From: Methanofollis aquaemaris
GTDB lineage: Archaea; Halobacteriota; Methanomicrobia; Methanomicrobiales; Methanofollaceae
NCBI RefSeq assembly: GCF_017357525.1
Contig: NZ_CP036172.1
Coordinates: 620,001-684,000 of the forward strand
Length of the DNA stretch: 64,000 nt
Reading direction: 5' to 3'
Part shown: piece by piece, positions 55,226 to 64,000 of the stretch
Position numbering within the stretch: position 1 is the stretch's first letter
Layout: every line of letters begins with the position of its first letter
The notes under the pieces: generated by a model
Database searches by the model: none
Told to the model about the DNA's origin: nothing
What the model saw: only the letters and a program-made list of their open reading frames with translations
Translations under genes and position numbers: made by a program

Positions 55226-56050
55226 TCAGAGGCTCACCGTATAGCCACTGCTGCCCGCATCCAAGACCCTGTTTGTCCAGGAGATCCCCTGGCCCTGATT
55301 GGAACTGAGGCACCAGGCATAGGCATTGAATGCACCAAATCCCGTGAAGTTTTCAAGGGTGTAGTCGACTTCCGCCATACCGCCACTGCTCAGGGAACTG
55401 TTTATCCCGAGTGCTCCGACGTTCAGATCGATGAACATCATTTTCATTTTGAAGGGATCGGTGGTTTGGGACATATCCTGCCCATAGAATAGCGGATAAT
55501 TGACGACGCTTGACATTTTATAGATCTGAGGACCGTACGAGAAATTCGCCGGGCCGAATGTATCATACAGTGCTGCAGGGACATAGGTAATATCATTGTT
55601 CGAGGGAGGGAGTTTGTTGGTGGTCGGCGTCCACTGGTATCCACTTGCATTGATAGTGAGAGTGAAGTCATCGTCAGAACTGTTTGTGGCAAACATCAGG
55701 ATGATATCGTCGTCATAGCCTCTGCCGCCAGTGTCAGAAACATAGAACGTCCCTTCGCAGAACCCATTATTTCCAGTAACACTGGTCGTCTGCCCATAAG
55801 GCAGAGAGGGATCGGTCGTGATGTGGAGAGCGTTGAGGCCGCCGCCATCGAACTTCATGTAATAGTTGTCCTCATAAAAGTCATAAAATCTCGTTCCATT
55901 GTCGTTTGCTACTGATATGTTGCAGTGTTTGTACGGCAGTGTAGTCAAAGCAGCCGCAGGTACGACCGTGATCGCAACCATCATCAGGACCATAGAAACC
56001 ACAAAAAGGCCCCTGATGCCAGAGTAACCGGTAATCTCTTTTTCTTTCAT
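55226..56050 (-). CDS. Secreted single LHI-domain protein
   Basis: A 274-residue protein: a signal peptide (about 1-34), then one complete LHI domain in the normal order. The alpha half contains DGGGLNALHITTDPS and GTFYVSDTGGRGYDDDIILMF; the beta half contains ANFSYGPQIYKM, YTLENFTGFGAFNAYAWC, SNQGQGISWTNR and SSGYTVSL, after which the protein stops. It has no anchor and is the minimal version of the domain, so it is useful for defining its limits. A ribosome site GGTGA precedes ATG. It is the most upstream gene of the island. Confidence 0.78.
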   Translation of the reverse strand: MKEKEITGYSGIRGLFVVSMVLMMVAITVVPAAALTTLPYKHCNISVANDNGTRFYDFYEDNYYMKFDGGGLNALHITTDPSLPYGQTTSVTGNNGFCEGTFYVSDTGGRGYDDDIILMFATNSSDDDFTLTINASGYQWTPTTNKLPPSNNDITYVPAALYDTFGPANFSYGPQIYKMSSVVNYPLFYGQDMSQTTDPFKMKMMFIDLNVGALGINSSLSSGGMAEVDYTLENFTGFGAFNAYAWCLSSNQGQGISWTNRVLDAGSSGYTVSL

Positions 56051-56772
56051 TGATTCACCATTCCGCTCCTTGATTCGATACTCCCGGCACAGGAGTATAC
56101 CTCTGTTGATTGACAGAGCGGATCAATCAACTACAATCATTTGATCGATCCCCTATAACATATATAATTTCTCAAATAACGCCCGCATTAAATTCTCTAT
56201 CTCAAAATGCCCGATTTAAAGGAATAAAACGAAATATACATCACCCAGGGGTTCCCATCAACGGGAACCGCCCCGGTGCGTACGTGCAGAAGAGTCTTTT
56301 TTCCGGAGGGGAAGGACAGGGGATGCCCCCAGGCGCAGATAATGGAGGGTCTTAACCTTGAGACCGGCCAGGACGATGATAGCAGTGCAAGGGTTCTCAT
56401 GTATGAAACCAGGATAATTCACCCAATTTCTACCTGGCCTGAATGATTCATGGAGTGTAGTCTGCCCCGGTCCCCTGTCCGGGATGTATCCCTCAAAGGT
56501 GTGTGGTCTGCCGATCTGTTCATGGACGTTGATTAACACAAAGCGTTAATCAAACAATTATGTTTGATGACCTTCGAGGAAATATATCTTTCGTTTTGTC
56601 CCTCACCGTGAGAAATTCCATTTAAAATCTTTCAAAATCGAAAAAATGAGTGAAATACGCTCACTTTCTCACCGGGAAAATGCAGGTCAACCACCAGACA
56701 TTAACTGAAGCGACGGATCAACATGATAATAACACTCCATACCGAAAAATATGACACCAAGGCTGTGGTCCT
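56051..56772. other. Intergenic region between surface island and moxR operon
   Basis: A 720-base divergent gap. No frame looks like a protein. It contains AT-rich stretches (56140-56220), a pair of palindromes at 56529-56567 (listed separately), TATA-like AATATATC near 56581 and AAAAATATG near 56740. One of the last two probably belongs to moxR, whose GTG start at 56773 has no clear ribosome site. Confidence 0.4.
56529..56567. promoter_or_regulatory. Twin perfect palindromes, candidate operator
   Basis: TTGATTAAC (56529-56537) and GTTAATCAA (56545-56553) are perfect 9-bp inverted repeats around 7 bases. Overlapping them, TCAAACA (56550-56556) and TGTTTGA (56561-56567) are perfect 7-bp inverted repeats around ATTA. 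This suggests a dimeric repressor or activator site in the divergent gap, upstream of a TATA-like box at 56581. Confidence 0.45.
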
Positions 56773-57767
56773 GTGCAGAATAACACAATACCGACAGAAG
56801 AAGGAAACGCTCAGATACAGGAGTGCAGAGACGCCCTTATACAGGTAAAAGAGGAAATGCAACGGGTGATCGTCGGGCAGGATGAGACGATCAGAGACCT
56901 CCTCACCGCCCTCGTCGCGGGGGGCAACGTCCTCCTCGAAGGGGTGCCGGGTCTGGCAAAGACCCTCACCGTCAGGACGCTCGCCGCCTGCACCGCATGC
57001 TCCTTCGCGCGCATCCAGTTCACGCCCGACCTCCTCCCCTCGGATATCACCGGCACGACTGTCTACCGCCAGCACGACGGCGTCTTCTCCCTGGTGAAGG
57101 GACCGGTCTTCCACAACATCGTCCTGGCAGACGAGATCAACCGCGCCCCGCCGAAGGTCCAGTCGGCCCTCCTCGAAGCGATGCAGGAGCGGCAGGTCAC
57201 CATCCAGGGCGAGACCTGTGTCCTCCCAGACCCGTTCTTCGTCCTGGCCACCCAGAACCCGATCGAGTCCGAAGGAACCTACCCCCTCCCCGAGGCCCAG
57301 ACCGATCGCTTCCTCTTCAAACTCATCATGGACTATCCTGGAGTGGAGGACGAGGTCGAGATCCTCGACCGGTTTGCCGCCAGGACCGAGGTCGCCCCTG
57401 CCTGTGTCCTCACCGTCCCCGAACTCCAGAACATTCAGGCCACCGCACGCGCCGTCCGCGCCGACCCGGCAGTGCGGGAGTACGCCACCAGGATCGTGGA
57501 CGCCACCCGGCACCCCGACATATATGCCCTCAAGACCGGCGAGTACATCGAGTGGGGCGCCTCGCCGCGCGCCACCATCTCCCTGGTGCTGGGGGCCAAG
57601 GCCCGCGCCCTCCTGGAGGGGCGCACCTACATCGTCCCCCACGACATCAAGGCCGTTGCCCACAACGCCCTGCGCCACCGCATCCTTCTCACCTACACCG
57701 CAGACGCCTGCGGCGTCAGGAGCGACGCGATCATCGACGAGGTGCTCGGTGTCGTCGAGGTGCCGTG

Positions 57768-57768
<1 letters not shown>
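56773..57768 (+). CDS. MoxR-family AAA+ ATPase
   Basis: A 331-residue AAA+ ATPase of the MoxR group: VIVGQDETI, Walker A LLEGVPGLAKT, FARIQFTPDLLPSDITG, Walker B VLADEINRAPPKVQSALLEAMQE and sensor FVLATQNPIESEGTYPLPEAQ(T)DRF. These enzymes act as chaperones with vWA proteins to mature or activate partner complexes, sometimes metal-cofactor enzymes. GTG is the predicted start at 56773; the next in-frame ATG would cut into the conserved helix. It is first of a four-gene operon with DUF58, vWA and BatD-like proteins. Confidence 0.92.
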
Positions 57769-58631
<863 letters not shown>

Positions 58632-59582
58632 GTGGCCGGATTCTCTCATCCCCTCTGGCTGCTCGGCCTCCTCGGCCTGCCTCTTCTGTATCTCCTCTAC
58701 CTCAGGGCAGAGAAGACACGGAAGAGAGAAGCACTACTCTTCTCCGGCGTGACCCTTGTCAGAGAAGCGATCGGGGAGACAAAACCTTCCAGACGACCGC
58801 AGGCTCTCTTCCTCCTCACCCTCCTTGCTATCGCCCTCCTGGTCACCGGCCTCGCCGGTCCCCACCTCCCGCTGGAAGGGATGCATGAAGGAGTCTCGGT
58901 GGTGCTCGCGATCGATACCTCGGGAAGCATGGCGGCGACCGACTACCCGCCAAACCGCCTCTCGTCTGCAAAGTCGGCCGCAGAAAAACTGCTCGACGGA
59001 CTGGAGAGCGAGGACTACGCGGGCGTCGTCATCTTCGAGAACGGTGCGATGAGCGCTGCCTACCTCTCACCCGACCACGAGCAGGTCATCGGAAAACTCC
59101 AGGCCATCAAACTCAGGGACGGCCCCACCGCCCTCGGCGACGGCCTCGCCCTCGCCGTGGACATGGCCGACGCCATCCCGAACCGGAAGAAGGTGGTCGT
59201 CATCCTCTCGGATGGGATGAACAATGCCGGCATCATCTCGCCGGCGCAGGCCGCCGGGTTTGCCGTGGAGCGGGGCGTCCGGGTCTACACCGTCGGCCTC
59301 GGGTCCGCAGGCCCGGTCGCCTTCGGGGCTGCGGAAGACGGATCCACTCAGTATGCCCGCCTCGACGAGAAGACGCTCAGGGAGGTGGCGGCGGCGACCG
59401 GCGGGAAATATTTCAGGTCGGTGGACGGCGACACCTTGCAGGAGATCTACGCCGCCCTGCCCGCCGAGATCGAGCGGGAACCCGAGGAGACCGATGTCGC
59501 CTGGGTCTTCTTCCTGACGGCCGTCATCGTTCTCCTCGCGGAATGCTGGCTGCGATATGGAAGGGGGCGGATCCTTCCATGA
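58632..59582 (+). CDS. vWA-domain membrane protein (BatA-like)
   Basis: A 316-residue membrane protein. Two N-terminal helices (about 7-25 and 58-76) precede a complete von Willebrand factor A domain with the MIDAS motif DTSGSM, the T of GPTALGDG and a downstream VILSDG; a C-terminal helix (VAWVFFLTAVIVLLAECW) closes the protein. The topology matches Bacteroides aerotolerance-type BatA: vWA domain between N- and C-terminal helices, with metal-dependent protein binding. It starts with GTG immediately after the DUF58 stop. Confidence 0.9.
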   Translation: MAGFSHPLWLLGLLGLPLLYLLYLRAEKTRKREALLFSGVTLVREAIGETKPSRRPQALFLLTLLAIALLVTGLAGPHLPLEGMHEGVSVVLAIDTSGSMAATDYPPNRLSSAKSAAEKLLDGLESEDYAGVVIFENGAMSAAYLSPDHEQVIGKLQAIKLRDGPTALGDGLALAVDMADAIPNRKKVVVILSDGMNNAGIISPAQAAGFAVERGVRVYTVGLGSAGPVAFGAAEDGSTQYARLDEKTLREVAAATGGKYFRSVDGDTLQEIYAALPAEIEREPEETDVAWVFFLTAVIVLLAECWLRYGRGRILP

Positions 59583-61039
59583 CCCGACAATTCATTCTCC
59601 TTCTTCTTATCCTCACCGCGATCATCGGGACCGGATGCGCAGGGGACATCTCTTTCTCGGCACCGCAGAGCGAGTACGTCTTCCAGATCGGAGAGACCGG
59701 AGAGATCACGCTGGACGTCGCCAACTCCCTGGGGGCCGAGGTGCCCGGCACCCTCACCCTGGCGCTGACCCCGAAAGATGGAACCGTCGGTGCCGGCCGG
59801 AGCCAGGTCAGGAGCATCAAGGTCGGGGCCGGGGAAAACACCCTCGCCGTCGCGCTCGGCACCTCCGACCTCCCCGCGACCTTCGGGCTCGTGGTCACCT
59901 TTGAGTACAACGGGAAGGCGGCACACCTCTCGGGGGTGACCATCCGCTTCGTCGAGGAGGTCACGGAAGAAGACACGCAGGCCGAGGAGGAGACAAAGGT
60001 GACCTCGGTCGAGACGGCGGCGCCGCAGTCCCAGGAAGGAACGAGCAGCAGCCGGACCGGTTCTTCGTCGGCGACCGACCGGATGGTCCAGGCCGGGCAG
60101 ATGCCGCAGGACGCCGACGCCCTCAGAGCAGGGATGGCGGAGGAGGACCGGGCGGTGCGGGAGGCGCGAGACGACCTCCTCGCCAGGGTGATGGCCGACC
60201 CGGTGGTCCTGCGTCTCGACCACCGGCTAAAGATCGACGGCTTCGAGAAGGCCGGACAGGACGCCGAGCCCGGGAGCGGAACATTCACCCTCACCTATCT
60301 GCGCGGCGAGGGCGAAGAGGCCAGGATCGACGGCGTGATGCACGACGACCTCGCCTATGCCTGCCTGGACTCGGCCGTCCCCATCCAGATCCCCGGCCTC
60401 GTGGCCGACAACCGGACCTTCCAGGAGTACGCCGGCCAGGTGACCGGCGAGGGATTGGTCCGCGGCAGGACGGTCATGAACCTCACCCAGGAGGATCAGT
60501 TTTATTCCTTCTCGTACGGCGAGGGGACGGCAGAGATCCGCACCTTCCTGAGAGGGGGCGCGATCAGAGAGGTGACTCTGGACTGGCAGATGAACTGGAT
60601 CCCGCTCATCGCCCTGATGGCCGGATGCACCCTGCTCCTGGTCCTGGCCTACGCCACCTACCGGCGACGGCAGGAAGAGGCGCCGCCTCTTCCCCCTCCT
60701 GAAGAGAAGCGCACCCCTGCTCCCGGGCCGTCCCCGGCAGAGATCCTCGCCAGGGCGGAAGCCGACTTCGAGGCCGGCGAGAGGGTGCAGGCCTACCGAG
60801 GTGCGGCGCGGGCTCTCAGAGAAGAGATCTCACTGACCTGCGGGGGGGGCACGGAACTCACCGACGAAGAGACGATCGCTCTCCTCGCTGACACGGATCG
60901 AAGAACAGCAACCGTCCATGAAATACTTTCAAGGTGCAGCAAAGTCTCTTTTGGAGGGGATTCTCCATATAAGGCTGATTTCATGACGATCGTGACGGAG
61001 ATCCGGGAGATCATCACGAATAAAGATGAATGTGTTTAA
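59579..61039 (+). CDS. BatD-like membrane lipoprotein
   Basis: A 486-residue protein. A signal peptide with lipobox (ILTAIIGTGC) is followed by an extracellular beta-rich half (YVFQIGETGEITLDVANSLG...). A membrane helix (WIPLIALMAGCTLLLVLAYATY) lies near residue 350, and a cytoplasmic helical tail of about 110 residues carries a Pro/Glu-rich linker. This architecture matches the BatD/oxygen-tolerance-type partner that usually completes moxR-vWA operons, though sequence similarity cannot be judged by eye. ATG 59579 overlaps the vWA gene's stop (ATGA). An ATG 12 codons upstream is less likely, as it lacks a signal-peptide start. Confidence 0.72.
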   Translation: MTRQFILLLLILTAIIGTGCAGDISFSAPQSEYVFQIGETGEITLDVANSLGAEVPGTLTLALTPKDGTVGAGRSQVRSIKVGAGENTLAVALGTSDLPATFGLVVTFEYNGKAAHLSGVTIRFVEEVTEEDTQAEEETKVTSVETAAPQSQEGTSSSRTGSSSATDRMVQAGQMPQDADALRAGMAEEDRAVREARDDLLARVMADPVVLRLDHRLKIDGFEKAGQDAEPGSGTFTLTYLRGEGEEARIDGVMHDDLAYACLDSAVPIQIPGLVADNRTFQEYAGQVTGEGLVRGRTVMNLTQEDQFYSFSYGEGTAEIRTFLRGGAIREVTLDWQMNWIPLIALMAGCTLLLVLAYATYRRRQEEAPPLPPPEEKRTPAPGPSPAEILARAEADFEAGERVQAYRGAARALREEISLTCGGGTELTDEETIALLADTDRRTATVHEILSRCSKVSFGGDSPYKADFMTIVTEIREIITNKDECV

Positions 61040-61120
61040 TAATTCTGTTTAACATTTTTCATCTCCCTAAACTTCAAAACCCGATGATTTCACTGATGAT
61101 TCTGAGATCAAATCCTGCAA

Positions 61121-61130
61121 CCTTATTATC
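61121..61130 (+). promoter_or_regulatory. TATA-like box before the TiaS-like/ECF operon
   Basis: CCTTATTATC lies about 31-40 bases upstream of the ATG at 61161, placing initiation near 61150. No consensus BRE is evident. It was read by eye only. Confidence 0.3.
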
Positions 61131-61160
61131 AACCTATACGAAAAAGTACACGAGATTTCA

Positions 61161-61865
61161 ATGACAGTCTACGTAGCCATGGACGATACCGACAACCTCA
61201 ACTCCCGCGGGACCGGGAGGCTCGCCAGGACCGTTGCAGCGGCCCTCGCCGGGGAGTACGAGGTCTTTGGCGTCACACGCCACCAACTCTTTGTCGACGA
61301 TGCGATCCCCTATACCTCGCACAACTCATGTGCCGTCATCCACCTCCCGCATGCCGAAATGCAGGACGTTCCTGCGATCTTCGAGATCGCAGAGACGATG
61401 ATGCTCGATGACTTCGTCGAGGGCAGCGACCCCGGCCTGGCCGTCGCCTCGGCCAGTCAGATCACGCCGGCCCTTCTCGCCTTCGGCAAGGACGCCAAGG
61501 GGAAGGTGCTCACCCAGGAGACGGCGCGAAGTCTTGCAAAGAACCTGGATATCATGCTCAAGGGTCTCGGCGGCACCGAGGACGGGGTCATCGGCTGCAT
61601 GGCCGGGATTGGGCTTGCCCGTGCCGGGAACGACGGACGGTTCCTCCAGGTCGGGCGGGTCAGGGAGATCACCGGAGTGTCCACCGCCGAAGAACTTCTT
61701 GAGGCCGGGATCGACGCCATCATCACCCGTGACGGCAGGCAGGTCACGAAAGGGATCATCGAGGCACCGGAAGGGAAATCGGTGAAGCCCTGCCCGATCG
61801 GAGGCTGGGTCGTCCTCATCGTCGATGAACAGGACGGACACATCATCCCTGTGAAAAGAGATTGA
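61161..61865 (+). CDS. TiaS-like single-domain protein
   Basis: A 234-residue soluble protein that resembles the N-terminal catalytic region of TiaS, the archaeal enzyme that attaches agmatine to cytidine 34 of tRNA-Ile2. It shares the N-terminal MDDTDNLNSRG motif, HQLFVDDAIPYTSHNS and GCMAGIGLARAG. Full TiaS is about 420 residues with OB-fold and zinc-ribbon domains; those are absent here, so tRNA modification is doubtful. It is the first gene of an operon with a secreted LHI-type protein and ECF transporter genes. A kinase- or ligase-like role on a small molecule imported by that transporter is inferred. Confidence 0.7.
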   Translation: MTVYVAMDDTDNLNSRGTGRLARTVAAALAGEYEVFGVTRHQLFVDDAIPYTSHNSCAVIHLPHAEMQDVPAIFEIAETMMLDDFVEGSDPGLAVASASQITPALLAFGKDAKGKVLTQETARSLAKNLDIMLKGLGGTEDGVIGCMAGIGLARAGNDGRFLQVGRVREITGVSTAEELLEAGIDAIITRDGRQVTKGIIEAPEGKSVKPCPIGGWVVLIVDEQDGHIIPVKRD

Positions 61866-61866
61866 G

Positions 61867-62658
61867 ATGGAATTTCGCACCAGAGTCGTCGTCGCCTTTG
61901 CGCTTCTCGTCGCGATCGCAGCAACGGCTCTGGCGGTCCAGATCTCTGCCGAGGGACTCTATGGCCCTGAAACCGGCCGCGAACCTCCGGTCAGTTCGGA
62001 CATGACCTTCTCGCGGGCCGACTTCCTCTACGGCCCGCAGGACTGGCGCCCGTACCTCACCCCCCTCTCCCTCAACACGCTCCCCGCCACCGGCGAGGAC
62101 GAGCAGTGGTATTTCATGCTCGTCAGACTCAACGAGACGCCGCAGGGCGGCAACCCGGCCCTGTATACTCTACGCTCGGTCGCCGTCGACTATGACTTCA
62201 AAGACCTCTCCGGGACTGCCGCCTTCTATCTGTACGGCAAAAGGGCCGGGAGCGGGAGGACATGGACCAGCAGACAGGAGGGATATGGAGCCTCCGGGCT
62301 CCTGGTCACGGGGACGGCCGCACCCGGCCGCGGGATGCCGCAGGCCTCCCCGTTCAAGCACACCGGCGAGTGGGTGGAGATGAGACTTGCCAACACCCAC
62401 GGCCTCGGCCCCGACGAAATCCCCACGGCGACCGTCGCCTTCTGGTTCCCGCAGAACAAAGTCGGGCAGGACGCCCTCCATATCACCACCGACCCAGCCC
62501 AACGCAAAGGCCAGGTCACCACCGACGCCGCCCCTTCGGGACGTTTCTTCATCACCCATACCGGGGGAAGCCAGGTCGGCGCTGTGTACCTCCTCGTCGC
62601 CGTGGACCGACCCCAACCCGACACCTTCTCACTCAGGCTCATGACGGAGGCGGTATGA
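61867..62658 (+). CDS. Secreted LHI-domain protein with circularly permuted halves
   Basis: A 263-residue exported protein (signal peptide about 1-28). It opens with what is the second half of the LHI domain elsewhere: FSRADFLYGPQDWRP, VDYDFKDLSGTAAFYLYG, TWTSRQ and YGASGLLVTG. The first half then follows: QDALHITTDPAQRKGQVTT, GRFFITHTGG and VYLLVAVDRPQPDTFSLRL. In the surface-island proteins the order is reversed. It has no anchor or sorting tail. The next gene, an ECF S component, starts four bases inside its end. Secreted capture of the transporter's ligand is inferred. Confidence 0.75.
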   Translation: MEFRTRVVVAFALLVAIAATALAVQISAEGLYGPETGREPPVSSDMTFSRADFLYGPQDWRPYLTPLSLNTLPATGEDEQWYFMLVRLNETPQGGNPALYTLRSVAVDYDFKDLSGTAAFYLYGKRAGSGRTWTSRQEGYGASGLLVTGTAAPGRGMPQASPFKHTGEWVEMRLANTHGLGPDEIPTATVAFWFPQNKVGQDALHITTDPAQRKGQVTTDAAPSGRFFITHTGGSQVGAVYLLVAVDRPQPDTFSLRLMTEAV

Positions 62659-63209
62659 TGACCAGAAAAGAACCCTATTTCTCCCCCTATGAGATCGCCG
62701 TCCTCTCGCTCTGCGGCGCACTCATCTTTGTCTCGAAGGTGCTGATCAAAGTCCCGCTCCACTCGCCCGGCCACTCCAGTCTCTTTGTGGTGATCCCCTT
62801 CCTCGTCGGCTGCGGCGTGGTACGGAAACCCGGAGCCGCGACCTATATCGGCCTGATCACCGGACTGCTCGCCTCCTTCTTCGGACTCGAAGCCCTCCAT
62901 CTCTTCGACGTCTTCAAGTACCTCGCCATGGGCCTGGTCATCGACGCCACCGCCCTGGTCTTCAACTTCAGGATGGACAACCCCGCCGTGGGCTTCATCG
63001 CCGGCGCCGCAGGGAGCATCGCAAAGATGGGGGTGAACTACAGCATCCACCTCCTCCTCGGCGTCCCGGCCACCTTCATCGTCCTCGGGGTCGGCGTGGC
63101 CTCGGTGACCCATCTCGTCTTTGGCGGGATCGGCGGGGTGATCGGCGCCCTTGTCATCGCCCGTCTCATCAGAGCAGGAGTGATCGCGGGTGCGCCCTCC
63201 TCATCCTGA
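62655..63209 (+). CDS. ECF transporter S (substrate-binding membrane) component
   Basis: A 184-residue integral membrane protein with about six helices, of the ECF S-component type. It resembles HMP/thiamine or metal/cofactor S components (PLHSPGHSSLFVVIPFLVGC, VVRKPGAATYIGLITGLLA, FKYLAMGLVIDATALVF, GGIGGVIGALVIARLI). The substrate cannot be read from the sequence. The start overlaps the permuted LHI gene (ATGATG), and the EcfA gene begins inside its 3' end. Confidence 0.82.
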   Translation: MMTRKEPYFSPYEIAVLSLCGALIFVSKVLIKVPLHSPGHSSLFVVIPFLVGCGVVRKPGAATYIGLITGLLASFFGLEALHLFDVFKYLAMGLVIDATALVFNFRMDNPAVGFIAGAAGSIAKMGVNYSIHLLLGVPATFIVLGVGVASVTHLVFGGIGGVIGALVIARLIRAGVIAGAPSSS

Positions 63210-64000
63210 CCCCATCATCGATATCCATAGCCTCTCATGCACCTACCGGGACCGGGGCACGGTCCTGAAAGACCTCGACCTCTCCATCAGAGAGGGAGAG
63301 TTCGTCCTCCTTACCGGCCCTTCGGGTGCAGGGAAGTCCACGCTTCTCAGGTGCATCAACGGACTCTTTCAGCACGACGGGATACAGGGCACGGCCAGCG
63401 GCGAGGTGCGGATCTGCGGGATGGACCCGGCCGACACCCGCGTCTGTGACCTTGCACGCCTGGTCGGCACCGTATTCCAGGATCCCGACCACCAACTCTT
63501 CTCCAGCGATGTCGAGAGTGAGATCGCCTTCGGCCTCGAGCAACTCGGAGTGGACCCCGCAAAGATGAGGGGGCGGATCGAGGAAGCGGCCGGAGTTGTC
63601 GGGATCGAGCACCTCATCCAGAGAGAGGTGAACGCCCTCTCCTGGGGAGAACGGCAGCGGGTCGCCATCGCATCGGTCATCGCGATGCACCCAAAAATTC
63701 TCCTCCTGGACGAACCGACCTCGGGGATCGACCAGAGCGGCGCCGGACACCTCGTCTCGGTTCTGAAGAGGTTGAACGAGGAGATCGGGCTGACGATCGT
63801 CGTCGCCGAACACCGGTACGAACATTTTTCCAGGGTATGTTCCAGGCTCGTTTCAATCCAGGACGGCACGGTTTGCTATGATGGTCTGCCGGTGAGACCG
63901 GACCTGCAGGTATCGGAGCGCGACCAGGGCTCAGCGACCGGAGCAGATGTGCCCGACCGACCGCCCCTCCTCTCCTTTGAAGGGATCGTCTACACCTATC
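63190..64000 (+). CDS. ECF transporter ATPase (EcfA/CbiO-like), cut by window end
   Basis: The 270 codons inside the window hold a complete first ABC domain: Walker A LTGPSGAGKST, VGTVFQDPDHQLFSSDV (ECF-type Q-loop), signature ALSWGERQR, Walker B ILLLDEPTSGID and H-loop VVAEHRYEH. After a linker the sequence begins a second domain (PPLLSFEGIVYTY) at the window edge, suggesting a fused double ATPase (EcfA-EcfA'). The start is GTG at 63190, with GGAG nine bases upstream, 20 bases inside the S-component gene. The EcfT gene would be expected downstream. Confidence 0.88.
   Translation, partial: MRPPHPDPIIDIHSLSCTYRDRGTVLKDLDLSIREGEFVLLTGPSGAGKSTLLRCINGLFQHDGIQGTASGEVRICGMDPADTRVCDLARLVGTVFQDPDHQLFSSDVESEIAFGLEQLGVDPAKMRGRIEEAAGVVGIEHLIQREVNALSWGERQRVAIASVIAMHPKILLLDEPTSGIDQSGAGHLVSVLKRLNEEIGLTIVVAEHRYEHFSRVCSRLVSIQDGTVCYDGLPVRPDLQVSERDQGSATGADVPDRPPLLSFEGIVYTY

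Overview
The window looks like the chromosome of a GC-rich methanogenic euryarchaeon, most likely of the order Methanomicrobiales (Methanofollis/Methanoculleus-like). It carries an archaeal TATA-binding protein, a clamp-loader small subunit, two MCM helicases, an RPA-associated protein and an Lhr-type helicase. It also carries a WtpA-type tungstate receptor and many secreted proteins with PEGA, DUF3344-like, PGF-pre-PGF-like and bacterial-Ig-like domains. Family names come from recognising motifs by eye; no database search was run.

Layout. 1-5.4 kb: an RND exporter, a lipoprotein and three copies of a dispersed intergenic repeat. 5.4-15.8 kb: information processing. This includes tRNA-Leu(CAG), TBP, a minus-strand operon (RPA-associated protein, metallophosphoesterase, Lhr-like helicase) and, divergent from it, rfcS followed by two complete tandem mcm genes. 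15.8-19.8 kb: two non-autonomous transposable elements, one with exact 8-bp target duplications, then a secreted protein with inhibitor-like domains, a lipoprotein gene with a one-base frameshift, and an intergenic stretch rich in TGCA hexamers. 19.8-25.5 kb: an orphan ABC ATPase, a HemK-like methyltransferase, a Kv-type K+ channel, a small zinc-ribbon membrane protein and a leuCDB operon. 25.5-27.2 kb: another repeat copy and a PocR-PAS signalling protein with no kinase domain.

27.3-56.1 kb is a surface-protein island entirely on the minus strand. Its downstream part is a tightly coupled six-gene operon: three proteins with molybdopterin-binding-like (sulfite-oxidase-like) domains, a calcineurin-like phosphatase, a small lipoprotein of the same fold and a WtpA-like tungstate receptor. 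Upstream lie a 1794-residue mosaic with two transcobalamin-like (DUF4430-type) domains, and four proteins of 274 to about 2035 residues built around an uncharacterised domain that I call the LHI domain after its G-L-N-A-L-H-I/V core. Several end in a serine/threonine-proline motif, a hydrophobic helix and a basic tail, like an archaeosortase signal without the canonical PGF.

56.8-61.0 kb is a MoxR / DUF58 / vWA / BatD-like operon. 61.2-64.0 kb encodes a TiaS-like single-domain protein, a secreted protein whose LHI domain has its two halves in swapped order, an ECF transporter S component and an ECF ATPase cut by the window end. The swapped LHI protein beside an importer, together with the tungstate receptor, molybdopterin-fold and transcobalamin-like domains, suggests a cell-surface nutrient or cofactor capture system. 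That is inference; the domain homologies and gene order are visible in the sequence.
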